Assembly (NCBI RefSeq): GCF_004362055.1
Contig: NZ_SNXB01000003.1
Location: forward strand, 496,001-560,000
DNA: 64,000 nucleotides
Direction: 5' to 3'
Source: Flavobacterium sp. 245
GTDB lineage: Bacteria; Bacteroidota; Bacteroidia; Flavobacteriales; Flavobacteriaceae
Both the position numbers and the translations under genes were made by a program. Of the stretch, positions 19,995 through 28,616 are shown piece after piece; position 1 is the stretch's first letter, and each line of letters begins with the position of its first letter. Below the pieces are notes generated by a model that did not search any database, had not been told where the DNA came from, and worked only from the letters and a program-made list of their open reading frames with translations.

Positions 19995-22189
19995 TATCGA
20001 ACACTAAGATAGCATCCTTTGATGATTATGTATTAAGAACCCCTTTGTTTCCATTGTCTTTATATCTTGACACAGTAGATAATTATTCGATTGAGAAAGT
20101 AAAACGACATTATCAAAATCCACTAGTTCGAGAAGCTATTAATTTAGCTTCTCCGGATTTGATAAAAGAATTAGATAAATGGGCTAAAACAGATTCAAAT
20201 TTGTCTGTTAAAAAGGCAAAAAGATTAGAGCTTACATTTCTAAAATATTTAGCCAGAATGTCATCCAGATGTACACCTTTTGGTCTCTTTTCGGGTTGTT
20301 CTGTGGGGAGAATAGATGTCCAAACAAGAATTATTCTAGAGGATTCTGAGAAGTTTGAGCGTTTTACCCAATTTGATATGCAATTTTGGATAATGCTGCT
20401 TCAGCAAGTTTCTAGAAAAAAGGAAGTAATGCCACATTTAAAATATTATCCAAACAATAGTATTTATAAAATTGGAGATTTTTATCGTTATATAGAATAC
20501 AAAAGTTTAGGCACAAAGCGGGAACATAGTATTTCGGCATTACGAGAATCTGCTCTATTAGCTGAATTGCTTGATACTTTACAAAATGGAATGACTATCG
20601 AAGAAATGGTCACGTTTTTGTCGGATGATGAGAATGAAAAACAAGATGCTCAAGAATATGTTTTAAAACTCATCGATTTCCAATTTTTAGTAAGCGAGTT
20701 AGATGCAGTTGTCACAGGAAATAAGGATTGGAATAGAATATTTGCTATTTTGGAAAAGATTCCTTTACTTGATAGAGATTATCAGCTATTAAAAAAAACT
20801 AGAAAACAACTTGGTTCTCTAGATGAAAAACTTGTTCCTTCTGAGAAGACATATTATGAAATTAAAAGCAATATCAAACAAATAGGAATTGGTTTTGATG
20901 AAAAATATCTTTTCCAGACAGATTTAAAATCAAATACTTGTGTTAACACTTTAAATAAAAATATTCAAAAAAAAGTTCTTCGTGCAATTGAGTTTTTAAA
21001 TGGTGTTCAAACAAAGCAGAATTTTAAAAATCAGGAAAACTTTAAAAAAGCATTTATTCAAAGGTATGAAAGCAGAATAATGCCATTAGCAACTGTTTTG
21101 GATACCGAAATAGGAATTGGTTATCTCCAGAATCACGATATGAACGACAGCCATGAGATCTTGGAATTTCTTTCAGTTAAACCTAAAGGCGCAGAGCATG
21201 GAAATGAACTTTGGACATCTTATGATTTTATTTTACAGAAAAAAATACAGGAGTGCATACTAAAAGGAGGAACAGAAATTGAATTATCTGAAAAAGATTT
21301 TTCAAACTTTAGTAGAGATCTTAGTAGTGCTCCGGTCACATTTTCTGTTATGTTTGAAGTTTTAGATCAGGAGAAAGTTGTAATCGAATCATCAGGGGAT
21401 GTGAGTGCTAGCAAGCTCTTAGGTCGGTTTTGCAACGGCAATCTTTCAGTCCATAAACTGACTAAAGAGATTATACAAAAAGAAGAAGTTTTTTATGCCG
21501 ATCAGATAATGGCGGAGGTTGTTCATATTCCTGAATCAAGAACAGGAAATATTTTGCGTCGACCTGTTTTTAGAAAACATGAAATTAGTTATTTGGCAAA
21601 ATCCGGAGTGCATGAAAAGGATACAATTAATTTGAATGATTTGTGGATTTCTGTAGAAAATGACACCATAATACTATTTTCAAAAAAACACAATAAAAAG
21701 GTAATTCCTTGTTTGTCAAATGCTCACAACTTTTCTAAGAATTCATTACCTCTTTACCACTTTTTATGTGATTTACAATCTCAACATATAAAACCAATTT
21801 ATTCTTTTGATTGGGGAGTCTTAAAAAAGCATTATAATTATTTTCCACGAGTAACGTATCATGATATCATTTTATCAAAAGCCAAGTGGGCTGTAGAAAA
21901 AGAAGAAATCATATATTTTTCTAAAATGAATGACAAACAACTTATAGAAGAATTTTTAAATTGGCGGTCTCAAAGAAATATTTCGCGTTATGTCAATTGG
22001 GTAAATCATGACAATACTCTTTTGTTTGATTTTGAAACTCAGGTAGGAATTGACTTATTCTTAAATTCTGTCAAAAATAAACAAGAAATCATTCTGGAAG
22101 AATTTTTGTTTACAAAAAATTCCGTGGTACAAAATAAAAATGCGGATCGTTATTGCAATCAATTTATATTATCGTTTTACAAAGAATAA
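19991..22189 (+). CDS. Lantibiotic dehydratase, glutamylation domain (split LanB)
   Basis: 732 residues. It contains the family signature RMSSRCTPFGLFSGCSVG (about 91-108) of the LanB N-terminal domain, which uses glutamyl-tRNA to activate Ser/Thr of the precursor. Full-length LanB proteins are about 1,000 residues. Here the elimination domain is a separate protein encoded 2 bp downstream, as in the pinensin-type pathways of Bacteroidota. The start ATG overlaps the protease stop (ATGA), so the genes are translationally coupled. Cytoplasmic. Confidence 0.9.
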   Translation: MISNTKIASFDDYVLRTPLFPLSLYLDTVDNYSIEKVKRHYQNPLVREAINLASPDLIKELDKWAKTDSNLSVKKAKRLELTFLKYLARMSSRCTPFGLFSGCSVGRIDVQTRIILEDSEKFERFTQFDMQFWIMLLQQVSRKKEVMPHLKYYPNNSIYKIGDFYRYIEYKSLGTKREHSISALRESALLAELLDTLQNGMTIEEMVTFLSDDENEKQDAQEYVLKLIDFQFLVSELDAVVTGNKDWNRIFAILEKIPLLDRDYQLLKKTRKQLGSLDEKLVPSEKTYYEIKSNIKQIGIGFDEKYLFQTDLKSNTCVNTLNKNIQKKVLRAIEFLNGVQTKQNFKNQENFKKAFIQRYESRIMPLATVLDTEIGIGYLQNHDMNDSHEILEFLSVKPKGAEHGNELWTSYDFILQKKIQECILKGGTEIELSEKDFSNFSRDLSSAPVTFSVMFEVLDQEKVVIESSGDVSASKLLGRFCNGNLSVHKLTKEIIQKEEVFYADQIMAEVVHIPESRTGNILRRPVFRKHEISYLAKSGVHEKDTINLNDLWISVENDTIILFSKKHNKKVIPCLSNAHNFSKNSLPLYHFLCDLQSQHIKPIYSFDWGVLKKHYNYFPRVTYHDIILSKAKWAVEKEEIIYFSKMNDKQLIEEFLNWRSQRNISRYVNWVNHDNTLLFDFETQVGIDLFLNSVKNKQEIILEEFLFTKNSVVQNKNADRYCNQFILSFYKE

Positions 22190-22191
22190 AG

Positions 22192-23049
22192 ATGCAGAGA
22201 AGTTTTTGTTTAGGCAGTCGGTGGCTATATTATAAAATATACACTGGTGTAAAAACAGCCGATTATATTTTAATCGAAAAGCTAGCCCCTGTTATTGCTA
22301 GCTTAGAAAAAAATAAAAAAATAAAAAAGTGGTTCTTTATCAGATATAGAGATACTGACGAACATCTGCGAATTCGTTTTTTAATAGATGATGTTGATAA
22401 TTTGAGTGTACTCATCAATTCTTTTTATCCTATTTTCAAGGAGCTTATGGATGAGAATCTAGTTTGGAAAATTCAGACAGATACTTATGAAAGAGAAATA
22501 GAACGTTATGGAAAAGAAACAATGCATGATTCTGAATTTCTTTTCTGGCAAGACAGTAAAATGATGTTAAGATATCTGAGTTTAAAAACGACTTTCATTG
22601 AAAGAGAAACTCCGCTTTTTTTTAGTTTTTTAATGATTGAATCTTTCTTAAATTCGTTCAAGCTGTCAAATCTGGAAAAATTGGCTTTAATTAATAAGCT
22701 GCAGATTGCTTTTAAGGAAGAATTTAAAATAGAAAAAATTCAGAAAAAAGAATTGGATGTCAGTTATCGATTATTATATCCGCAAATTAAGCTTTTTTTA
22801 GAATTTTCGAATCAAGATAATTTCTCTGAAATTTTCAGTATTGTCAATAAGAAAGCAAAACGCATCGAAAAAAAGACTTTTGAAATGATGGAGAAAATTA
22901 AAATTCCCTTAGATGATTTTTTATCAAGTCATATTCATATGATGATTAACAGGCAATATACTTCCAAACAAAGAATGTATGAACTTGTTATTTATGATCA
23001 TTTGCACAGGTATTATAAGTACTTAAGTTACAGAATGGAGAATAAATAA
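22192..23049 (+). CDS. Split LanB elimination domain (SpaB_C/thiopeptide-type)
   Basis: 285 residues from ATG 22,192, the first start after the dehydratase stop. It carries the SpaB_C hallmark FIRYRDTDEHLRIRF (about 42-56). This domain removes glutamate from the activated Ser/Thr to give dehydro residues. Together with the preceding protein it forms a complete dehydratase. It is the last gene of the operon. No LanC cyclase, immunity ABC transporter or LanI-like lipoprotein follows; the next 460 bp are gene-free. Confidence 0.9.
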   Translation: MQRSFCLGSRWLYYKIYTGVKTADYILIEKLAPVIASLEKNKKIKKWFFIRYRDTDEHLRIRFLIDDVDNLSVLINSFYPIFKELMDENLVWKIQTDTYEREIERYGKETMHDSEFLFWQDSKMMLRYLSLKTTFIERETPLFFSFLMIESFLNSFKLSNLEKLALINKLQIAFKEEFKIEKIQKKELDVSYRLLYPQIKLFLEFSNQDNFSEIFSIVNKKAKRIEKKTFEMMEKIKIPLDDFLSSHIHMMINRQYTSKQRMYELVIYDHLHRYYKYLSYRMENK

Positions 23050-23468
23050 TTATTAATTTTTAGGAGTAGCTGATTAATTTAGGACCAAATAAAGTATTAA
23101 AAAAATACCATTTTTTCAAGAACTGTTTTTCTTATAATAGCGGGAACAGGACTCGAACCTCAAAATCTATCTACGATTTTTTTTAAAACAGACAAATCAC
23201 TTTTCAAAAGAAAAAAAGAAAAAAAAGAAAGCAATTTAAAATTGGACAAATAAGCAACAAAGTGCTATAAGTCCCGAAGGGTGACAAAACGAGGCACGAG
23301 TTTAGGTCATTATGCGCACTTTATTACTTGTGTACAATAAATTAGCTTACTTTTTATACTTTAGGAAGTAATATCAAATCCTCTTTTAAAATCATAAATA
23401 TCATAGCTAAATTTTAACTATGATCAATTAAAAAATATTTATATCTTTATAAATCGAATGATGTAGAA
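23050..23468. other. Gene-free stretch after the RiPP locus
   Basis: No coding region seen. It holds the tRNA-like 3' fragment at 23,138-23,160, an A-rich block and a short GC-richer part at about 23,270-23,300. It ends in the bidirectional terminator at 23,469. Confidence 0.6.
23138..23160 (-). pseudogene. tRNA 3'-end remnant
   Basis: Read on the minus strand this begins AGGTTCGAGTCCTGTTCCCG and ends CTA. That is a T-loop (TTCGAGT) with AGG/CCT stem bases, followed by a TTCCCGC acceptor strand as in tRNAs that begin GCGGGAA (for example some tRNA-Gly). The rest of the tRNA is absent. Such fragments usually mark element integration. Its orientation, however, would place the intact tRNA at higher coordinates, where none is found in this window. 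Confidence 0.5.
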
Positions 23469-23497
23469 CAAAAAAAGACCTGAACAGGTCTTTTTTT
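23469..23497. terminator. Bidirectional terminator
   Basis: AAAAAAAGACCTG, loop AA, CAGGTCTTTTTTT. It isolates the small HTH gene from the upstream region. Confidence 0.75.
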
Positions 23498-23514
23498 AAT
23501 GTAAAGGAAGGAAG

Positions 23515-23754
23515 ATGAAAACAGAGAGAAAAGATTTATCTAGAAAAACAAATGTCAAGAGTAGCTTAAATTTACTAGCTATGCAAAATGACCAATTTGT
23601 GAGTACAAGGGAAGCAATGATTATTTTAGGAATTAAGAGCCAAACTACAATCGGTAAATATGAAACCGAAGGCAAAATTAAAGCCTACAGACCTTTTAGC
23701 AATCGAAAGAGATATAAGGTCAGCGAACTGTTAAAATTACAAAGTAAAAGATAG
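23515..23754 (+). CDS. Small MerR/excisionase-type DNA-binding protein
   Basis: 79 residues. The C-terminal half (about 29-75) is a winged-helix HTH_17-like domain: STREAMIILGIKSQTTIGKYETEGKIKAYR followed in the same frame by a basic FSNRKRYKVSEL segment. The N-terminal 28 residues are basic and probably flexible. The family includes excisionases and small transcription regulators of mobile elements. It is monocistronic, set between two strong terminators, with AAGGAAGGAAG before the ATG. No integrase is adjacent. Target unknown. Confidence 0.75.
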   Translation: MKTERKDLSRKTNVKSSLNLLAMQNDQFVSTREAMIILGIKSQTTIGKYETEGKIKAYRPFSNRKRYKVSELLKLQSKR

Positions 23755-23773
23755 CCTAGTGCTATCTTTTTTT
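23746..23773 (+). terminator. Terminator of the small HTH gene
   Basis: AAAAGATAGC, loop CTAGT, GCTATCTTTT and further Ts. The stop codon TAG is in the first arm. Confidence 0.75.
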
Positions 23774-23789
23774 GTTACGTTCAAAAGGG

Positions 23790-23797
23790 TATCTTTG
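23790..23797 (+). promoter_or_regulatory. -7 element of the ABC-F gene
   Basis: TATCTTTG fits TAnnTTTG. TTTG lies 15 bp upstream (23,771-23,774). It implies a 5' leader of about 95 nt for the ABC-F mRNA. Confidence 0.45.
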
Positions 23798-23897
23798 CCA
23801 CCAAAATAAAAAAAACAGTCTTTTAACACTAGAGACTTAATTAGAGACCTATAAGTAAAAATTACCTGTAATCATCTGATTTAAAACAATTTACAAA

Positions 23898-25760
23898 ATG
23901 AATTACTTATCTGTAGAAAATATATCAAAGTCATTTGGCGAAAGAGTCCTTTTTGACAACATTTCATTTGGAATCAATAAAGACCAAAAAATTGCTTTTA
24001 TTGCTAAAAATGGTTCTGGTAAAACAACCATTATGAGTATTATTAATGGTTTAGATGAGCCAGATACGGGACAAGTAGTGTTGAGAAAAGGAATCAGAAT
24101 GGCGTTTCTTTCACAAGACAATAATCTTCAGGATGAACTAACGATTGAAGAAAGTATTTTTGCTTCTGATAATGAAACGCTTAAAATAATCGAAGCTTAT
24201 GAAAAAGCGCTAGAAAATCCAAACGATGAAGAAGCTTATCAAAAAGCTTTTGATGGAATGGATCAGCATAATGCATGGGATTTCGAGACGCAGTACAAAC
24301 AAATTTTATTCAAATTAAAACTGGAAGATTTTAAACTTAAAGTAAAAAATCTTTCGGGAGGTCAAAAAAAGCGTCTTTCTTTGGCTATCATATTAATCAA
24401 TCGTCCAGATTTATTGATTTTGGATGAGCCAACCAACCATTTAGATCTTGAAATGATCGAATGGCTTGAAAGTTATTTTACCAAAGAAAATATTACCTTG
24501 TTTATGGTAACGCACGACCGTTTCTTTTTAGAGCGCGTTTGTAATGAAATTATCGAATTAGACAACGGAAAATTATACCAATACAAAGGAAATTATTCTT
24601 ATTATTTAGAGAAAAAGGAAGAGCGAATAACTTCTGAAAATGCCAGCGTTGACAAAGCTAAAAACTTATTTGTAAAAGAATTAGAATGGATGCGCCGCCA
24701 GCCAAAAGCAAGAACAACTAAATCGAAATCGCGTCAGGATGACTTTTATGTAATTAAAGAAAAAGCACAAAGCCGACGTAAAGAAAATAAAGTGGAGCTA
24801 GAAATCAATATGGAAAGAATGGGAAGCAAAATTATTGAGCTTCACAAACTTTCTAAAAAATTCAAGGATCGTGTTATTCTGGATAACTTTAGTTTTGATT
24901 TTCAGCGTGGCGAAAGAATCGGAATTATTGGGAAAAACGGAACTGGAAAATCTACTTTCCTTAATCTTTTGACAGGAACAATTCCGCCAGACAGTGGCCG
25001 AGTTGTAAAAGGTGACACAATTAAAATTGGTTATTACACACAATCTGGAATTAATCCAAAACCAGGTCAGCGTGTTATTGATATTATTAAGGAATATGGA
25101 GAATATATTCCGTTGGCAAAAGGAAAAATCATTTCGGCTTCACAATTGTTGGAACGTTTTCTTTTTGATGCCAAAAAACAATACGATTATGTCGAAAAAT
25201 TAAGTGGAGGTGAATTAAAGCGTTTGTATTTATGTACCGTTTTGATTCAGAATCCAAACTTTTTAATTCTGGATGAGCCAACCAACGATTTGGATATTGT
25301 GACGCTTAATGTACTGGAAAGTTTCCTTTTAGATTATCCAGGATGTTTATTGGTGGTTTCGCATGACCGTTACTTTATGGATAAAATTGTCGACCATTTA
25401 TTTATTTTTAGAGGACAGGGCGAAATTGAAAACTTCCCAGGAAATTATTCTGATTTTAGAGCTTACGAAGACAGTGCTGATGTTGCTCAAAAAGAAGAAA
25501 ACAAAGCTGAAAAGAAAGATTGGAAACAAAATAATCCAACCGGAAATTTAAGTTTCAACGAACAAAAAGAATATCAGAAAATCGAAAGAGAAATTAAAGA
25601 TTTAGAAATTGAAAAAACTAAAATCGAACAATTATTCGCTGATGGAAAAGTTGCTGATGCTGATATTGAGAAAAAAGCGAATGAACTTCAAAATATCATA
25701 AATAAAATTGATGCTAAAGAAGAACGCTGGTTTGAGCTTTCGGCTAAAATTGAGGGGTAG
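23898..25760 (+). CDS. ABC-F family ATPase (Uup/EttA-like)
   Basis: 620 residues, soluble, with two ABC domains on one chain and no membrane segment. Domain 1 (about 1-250) has KNGSGKTT, LSGGQKKR and LLILDEPTNHLDL. Domain 2 (about 315-540) has KNGTGKST, LSGGELKR and FLILDEPTNDLDI. The basic linker between them contains WMRRQPKARTTKSKSRQ. A C-terminal helical coiled coil (about 560-620) is typical of Uup-type members. ABC-F proteins bind the ribosome near the E site and help it through stalls. Probably a housekeeping member rather than a resistance protein, although its place beside a peptide-antibiotic-type locus makes a protective role worth keeping in mind. Confidence 0.92.
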   Translation: MNYLSVENISKSFGERVLFDNISFGINKDQKIAFIAKNGSGKTTIMSIINGLDEPDTGQVVLRKGIRMAFLSQDNNLQDELTIEESIFASDNETLKIIEAYEKALENPNDEEAYQKAFDGMDQHNAWDFETQYKQILFKLKLEDFKLKVKNLSGGQKKRLSLAIILINRPDLLILDEPTNHLDLEMIEWLESYFTKENITLFMVTHDRFFLERVCNEIIELDNGKLYQYKGNYSYYLEKKEERITSENASVDKAKNLFVKELEWMRRQPKARTTKSKSRQDDFYVIKEKAQSRRKENKVELEINMERMGSKIIELHKLSKKFKDRVILDNFSFDFQRGERIGIIGKNGTGKSTFLNLLTGTIPPDSGRVVKGDTIKIGYYTQSGINPKPGQRVIDIIKEYGEYIPLAKGKIISASQLLERFLFDAKKQYDYVEKLSGGELKRLYLCTVLIQNPNFLILDEPTNDLDIVTLNVLESFLLDYPGCLLVVSHDRYFMDKIVDHLFIFRGQGEIENFPGNYSDFRAYEDSADVAQKEENKAEKKDWKQNNPTGNLSFNEQKEYQKIEREIKDLEIEKTKIEQLFADGKVADADIEKKANELQNIINKIDAKEERWFELSAKIEG

Positions 25761-26294
25761 ATTAGTTTTCAGTCGCAGTTTTCAGTTTTCAGTTTTTTCC
25801 TACATAAAAGTAAACTTTTTCCTTCTTTTTTATTATTCTTGTAGAAAAATAAAAAATGGATTTTAAAGAATTACTGGCTTATAAAAAATCATTTGAGCTG
25901 GCTATGGAAATTTTTGAAATTTCGAAAACTTTTCCAAAAGAAGAAACTTATTCCTTAACTGATCAAATACGTCGTTCATCAAGAAGTGTGACCGCAAACA
26001 TTGCAGAATCATATAGAAAAAGAAGGTACGTAAATCATTTTATAAGTAAATTGACGGATAGTGACGCTGAAAACTCTGAAACAAGTACTTGGCTCGAATT
26101 TTCTTTAAAATGTCAATATATAAACAAAGAGACCTTCGATAGATTAAACATTAAAAATATAGAAATTGGAAAATTAATTAACTATATGATTAATAATCCA
26201 ACGAAATTTGGATGCAACTAACTACTAAAAACTGAGACTGAGACTGAAAACTGAGACTAAGACTGAGACTGAAAACTGCGACTGAAAAACTAAT
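25761..26294 (+). mobile_element. Inverted-repeat element carrying a four-helix-bundle gene
   Basis: The left end ATTAGTTTTCAGTCGCAG is matched in reverse complement by the right end (CTGCGACTGAAAAACTAAT). The match extends over about 27 bp with one indel (25,761-25,785 and 26,268-26,294). Inside the right end the phrase ACTGAGACTGAGACTGAAA is repeated. The only gene inside is the S23-like gene at 25,856-26,221. Related arms without a gene are found at 30,513-30,632 and 34,399-34,553. No transposase is encoded. Confidence 0.6.
25856..26221 (+). CDS. Four-helix-bundle protein (S23/IVP-like)
   Basis: 121 residues, all helical. It begins with the family pattern FKELLAYKKSFELAMEIFE. The central signature is LTDQIRRSSRSVTANIAESY (about 38-57), and a third helix contains FISKLTDSDAENSETSTWLE. 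The family was named after the protein encoded in intervening sequences of Leptospira 23S rRNA; related Avd proteins act in diversity-generating retroelements. Here there is no rRNA and no reverse transcriptase. The gene sits inside a 534-bp inverted-repeat element between two core genes. Its biochemical role is unknown; nucleic-acid binding through the conserved basic face is plausible. Confidence 0.85.
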   Translation: MDFKELLAYKKSFELAMEIFEISKTFPKEETYSLTDQIRRSSRSVTANIAESYRKRRYVNHFISKLTDSDAENSETSTWLEFSLKCQYINKETFDRLNIKNIEIGKLINYMINNPTKFGCN

Positions 26295-26331
26295 TCTATA
26301 TATTTATGACTTTAAAAATTTAAACACCACA

Positions 26332-26802
26332 ATGAAACATTTTTTATCTGCATTATTTGCTCTTACACTTTTTATTTCATGCTCTAGTTCTGACAAAGAT
26401 TTGAATGCACCTCCTAAAGATTATTCAGCAGAAAACGAAAAAGAAATTACAGACTATTTAGCTAAAAACAAATTAACAGCACAAAGATCCGATTCTGGTT
26501 TGTATTACATTATTAATGAACAAGGAACTGGTAAACAACCAACAAGCAGTTCAACGGTAACTGTAGCTTACAAAGGTTACTTTACTAATGGAAATATTTT
26601 TGATCAAAGCAGCAGTGCAGGTATCTCTTTCCCTCTTAATAAAGTAATTTCGGGATGGACAGAGGGCATTCCTTACTTTAAAGAAGGAGGAAGCGGCGTT
26701 TTGTTGATACCATCACATTTAGCTTACGGAAGTTATAGCCGTCCCGGCATACCTGCTGGTTCAGTTTTACTTTTTGATGTTAAATTAATTTCTGTAAACT
26801 AA
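26332..26802 (+). CDS. FKBP-type peptidyl-prolyl isomerase, lipoprotein
   Basis: 156 residues. Lipoprotein signal with lipobox LFISC (Cys17). The FKBP domain spans about 50-155, with VTVAYKGYFTNGNIFDQS and the end YGSYSRPGIPAGSVLLFDVKLI, the usual FKBP core strands and loop. It is a folding helper in the periplasm or at the outer membrane. The start ATG is preceded by CCACA and lies just outside the four-helix-bundle element, whose insertion probably altered the upstream region. Active-site aromatic residues appear conserved. Confidence 0.9.
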   Translation: MKHFLSALFALTLFISCSSSDKDLNAPPKDYSAENEKEITDYLAKNKLTAQRSDSGLYYIINEQGTGKQPTSSSTVTVAYKGYFTNGNIFDQSSSAGISFPLNKVISGWTEGIPYFKEGGSGVLLIPSHLAYGSYSRPGIPAGSVLLFDVKLISVN

Positions 26803-26824
26803 TTTCTGAACTATAATTTTCAAA

Positions 26825-27604
26825 ATGCTTTTTCAAATAAAATCTTATCTAAAATTTCTTTGGAAATCTAAAAACGAACATGGAGTCCATTCACCATTCG
26901 TATTTAATTTATTAACGAAGTGTTTTTACGACAAGAAGCCAAAATCAGAATATGCGATTTTGAAAAAATACCGAAAATCACTTTTAGAAAATAGAAATTT
27001 TATTGAAGTAACCGATTTTGGCGCAGGTTCAAAAGTTTTCAAATCAAATAGAAGACAAATTGCGAAAATTGCAAAAACAGCTGGAATTTCTTCTACAAGA
27101 GCAGAATTGCTTTTTCGAGTAACAAGATATTTTGAACCGCAAAATATTCTTGAAATAGGAACATCATTAGGTTTAGCAACTTCAGCATTGGCCCTTGGAA
27201 ATACAAATGCAAAAGTTATTACAATTGAAGGTTGCCCAAATACAGCAAACATTGCCGAAAATCAACTTAATCAATTCGATTGTAAAAATGTAGATAATAT
27301 AATTTCAGAATTTGAGTCTTTTTTAATTTCCGAAAACCTGCAATCTACAATTTACAATCTAATATACTTTGATGGCAACCATTCGAAAAATGCAACTTTA
27401 AAATATTTTGATCTTTTATTGCCTACTACAGACAACGATTCAGTTTGGATTTTTGATGACATTCATTGGTCTCAAGAAATGGAAGAAGCATGGGAGATTA
27501 TTAAAAATCATCCAAAAGTGACTGTAACAATCGACACTTTTCAATGGGGATTTGTATTTTTCAGATACGAACAGGAAAAAGAACATTTTACAATTAGAAC
27601 ATAA
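26825..27604 (+). CDS. Class I SAM-dependent methyltransferase
   Basis: 259 residues. The Rossmann-type motif I is ILEIGTSLGLATSALALG (about 97-114), and motif II has VITIEG. A later IYFDGNHSKNATLKYF and SVWIFDDIHW segment resembles O-methyltransferase family 3/24 members. The N-terminal about 80 residues are specific to a Bacteroidota group (KSKNEHGVHSPFVFN). The substrate is not predictable. It may be transcribed with the FKBP gene (22-bp gap) and ends at a strong bidirectional terminator. Confidence 0.85.
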   Translation: MLFQIKSYLKFLWKSKNEHGVHSPFVFNLLTKCFYDKKPKSEYAILKKYRKSLLENRNFIEVTDFGAGSKVFKSNRRQIAKIAKTAGISSTRAELLFRVTRYFEPQNILEIGTSLGLATSALALGNTNAKVITIEGCPNTANIAENQLNQFDCKNVDNIISEFESFLISENLQSTIYNLIYFDGNHSKNATLKYFDLLLPTTDNDSVWIFDDIHWSQEMEEAWEIIKNHPKVTVTIDTFQWGFVFFRYEQEKEHFTIRT

Positions 27605-27638
27605 AAAAAAGACAATCATTTCTGATTGTCTTTTTTTT
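27603..27638. terminator. Bidirectional terminator between convergent genes
   Basis: AAAAAAAAGACAATCA, loop TTTC, TGATTGTCTTTTTTTT. It serves the methyltransferase gene and the convergent lipoprotein gene. Confidence 0.8.
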
Positions 27639-27652
27639 CAATTTAGCATTCT

Positions 27653-28312
27653 TTATTTTTTTGCTTCTTTATTTTCTTCAGACTTCGCTCCCATTCTGTT
27701 AACAGTGTACATTGGAGCAAATTTGATTTTCAAACCGGCAATTTTTCTATTGTCCTCAGCAGTTAAACCTTCTTTTTCAACGGTGTTTTTTCGGCTGTCC
27801 AACGCTTCATACAATATTTTGATTTCATCCCAGTCTTCTCTTGAATAACTGTCTTTATTATTTTCTACCGTATGAACAAATTGCTGGTAAACGCTATGAA
27901 TGTTTTGGGCATTTACCCAAGAAAAACTCATATCATCTCCAATTTTTCCTTCACCAAACAAAGCGTTGCGCAATTGTTGTTTAGGACTTGGAGCTGGCGG
28001 GGCAAAAACGGCGGTCATTTCCTTTTTAAATTCTTCGTATTTAATTTTACTCGTATTTACTTTTTCAGTTGCAGCTGTTTTATCTTTTAGATCTGCTAAA
28101 GCTAATTCAGCTTCCTGCGCTCTTTTGTCATATTCAGCGTCAACGCTTTTCCAGTCGGCTTTCAAATCTTCCGCTGCAACATTTTTAACTGAATCAACGT
28201 AGGCTACATAAGAATCTACGGTTTTTTGAGCTTTTTCTTGTTTCTCATCTTTACACGATGTAAAGCTTAAAGCTATTAATGCTATTCCCGATAATAATTG
28301 TATGCTTTTCAT
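27653..28312 (-). CDS. Helical lipoprotein (DUF6565-like)
   Basis: 219 residues. Lipobox LSFTSC (Cys20). The mature part is strongly helical and charged, with KADWKSVDAEYDKRAQEAELAL and other coiled-coil-like stretches. A short proline-rich hinge (FAPPAPSPKQQ) lies in the middle. The pattern fits a conserved lipoprotein family of flavobacteria that I recall as DUF6565; function unknown. Monocistronic and convergent with the methyltransferase gene. Confidence 0.75.
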   Translation of the reverse strand: MKSIQLLSGIALIALSFTSCKDEKQEKAQKTVDSYVAYVDSVKNVAAEDLKADWKSVDAEYDKRAQEAELALADLKDKTAATEKVNTSKIKYEEFKKEMTAVFAPPAPSPKQQLRNALFGEGKIGDDMSFSWVNAQNIHSVYQQFVHTVENNKDSYSREDWDEIKILYEALDSRKNTVEKEGLTAEDNRKIAGLKIKFAPMYTVNRMGAKSEENKEAKK

Positions 28313-28616
28313 AATTCTGATTATTTTAATTAATACATTAACAAATGTACCTAAACCTTACTGCAATAAATTACATTATTATCATCTTTGAAAAATAAAA
28401 AACATAATAAAACTGTAAAAAATAAAAAATAATGATAATAATGTAATATTTATTTAAAATAATATAACAGCTTACTTTCTAAAACATATATAGTTTTGGT
28501 TATATAAATGCATTTTAAAACAAAAGAGTTTTTTTGTAACAAAAACCAATAATGTACTACTTATCAATTTTATTGAAAAGTGTTTTGTACTTTTAAAACC
28601 AAAATTGTAAAACGAA
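28313..28616. other. AT-rich divergent intergenic region
   Basis: 304 bp between two divergent genes, with poly-A and poly-T tracts. No gene and no clear repeat seen; it must contain both promoters. Confidence 0.5.

Noticed and set aside
23898..25760. ABC-F protein as immunity gene of the RiPP locus
   Set aside because: It is separated by two terminators and a gene-free stretch, has the housekeeping Uup/EttA layout with coiled-coil C-terminus, and lacks links to the operon. Kept only as a remote possibility.
25856..26221. Diversity-generating retroelement because of the Avd-like protein
   Set aside because: No reverse transcriptase and no template/variable repeat pair are present nearby.
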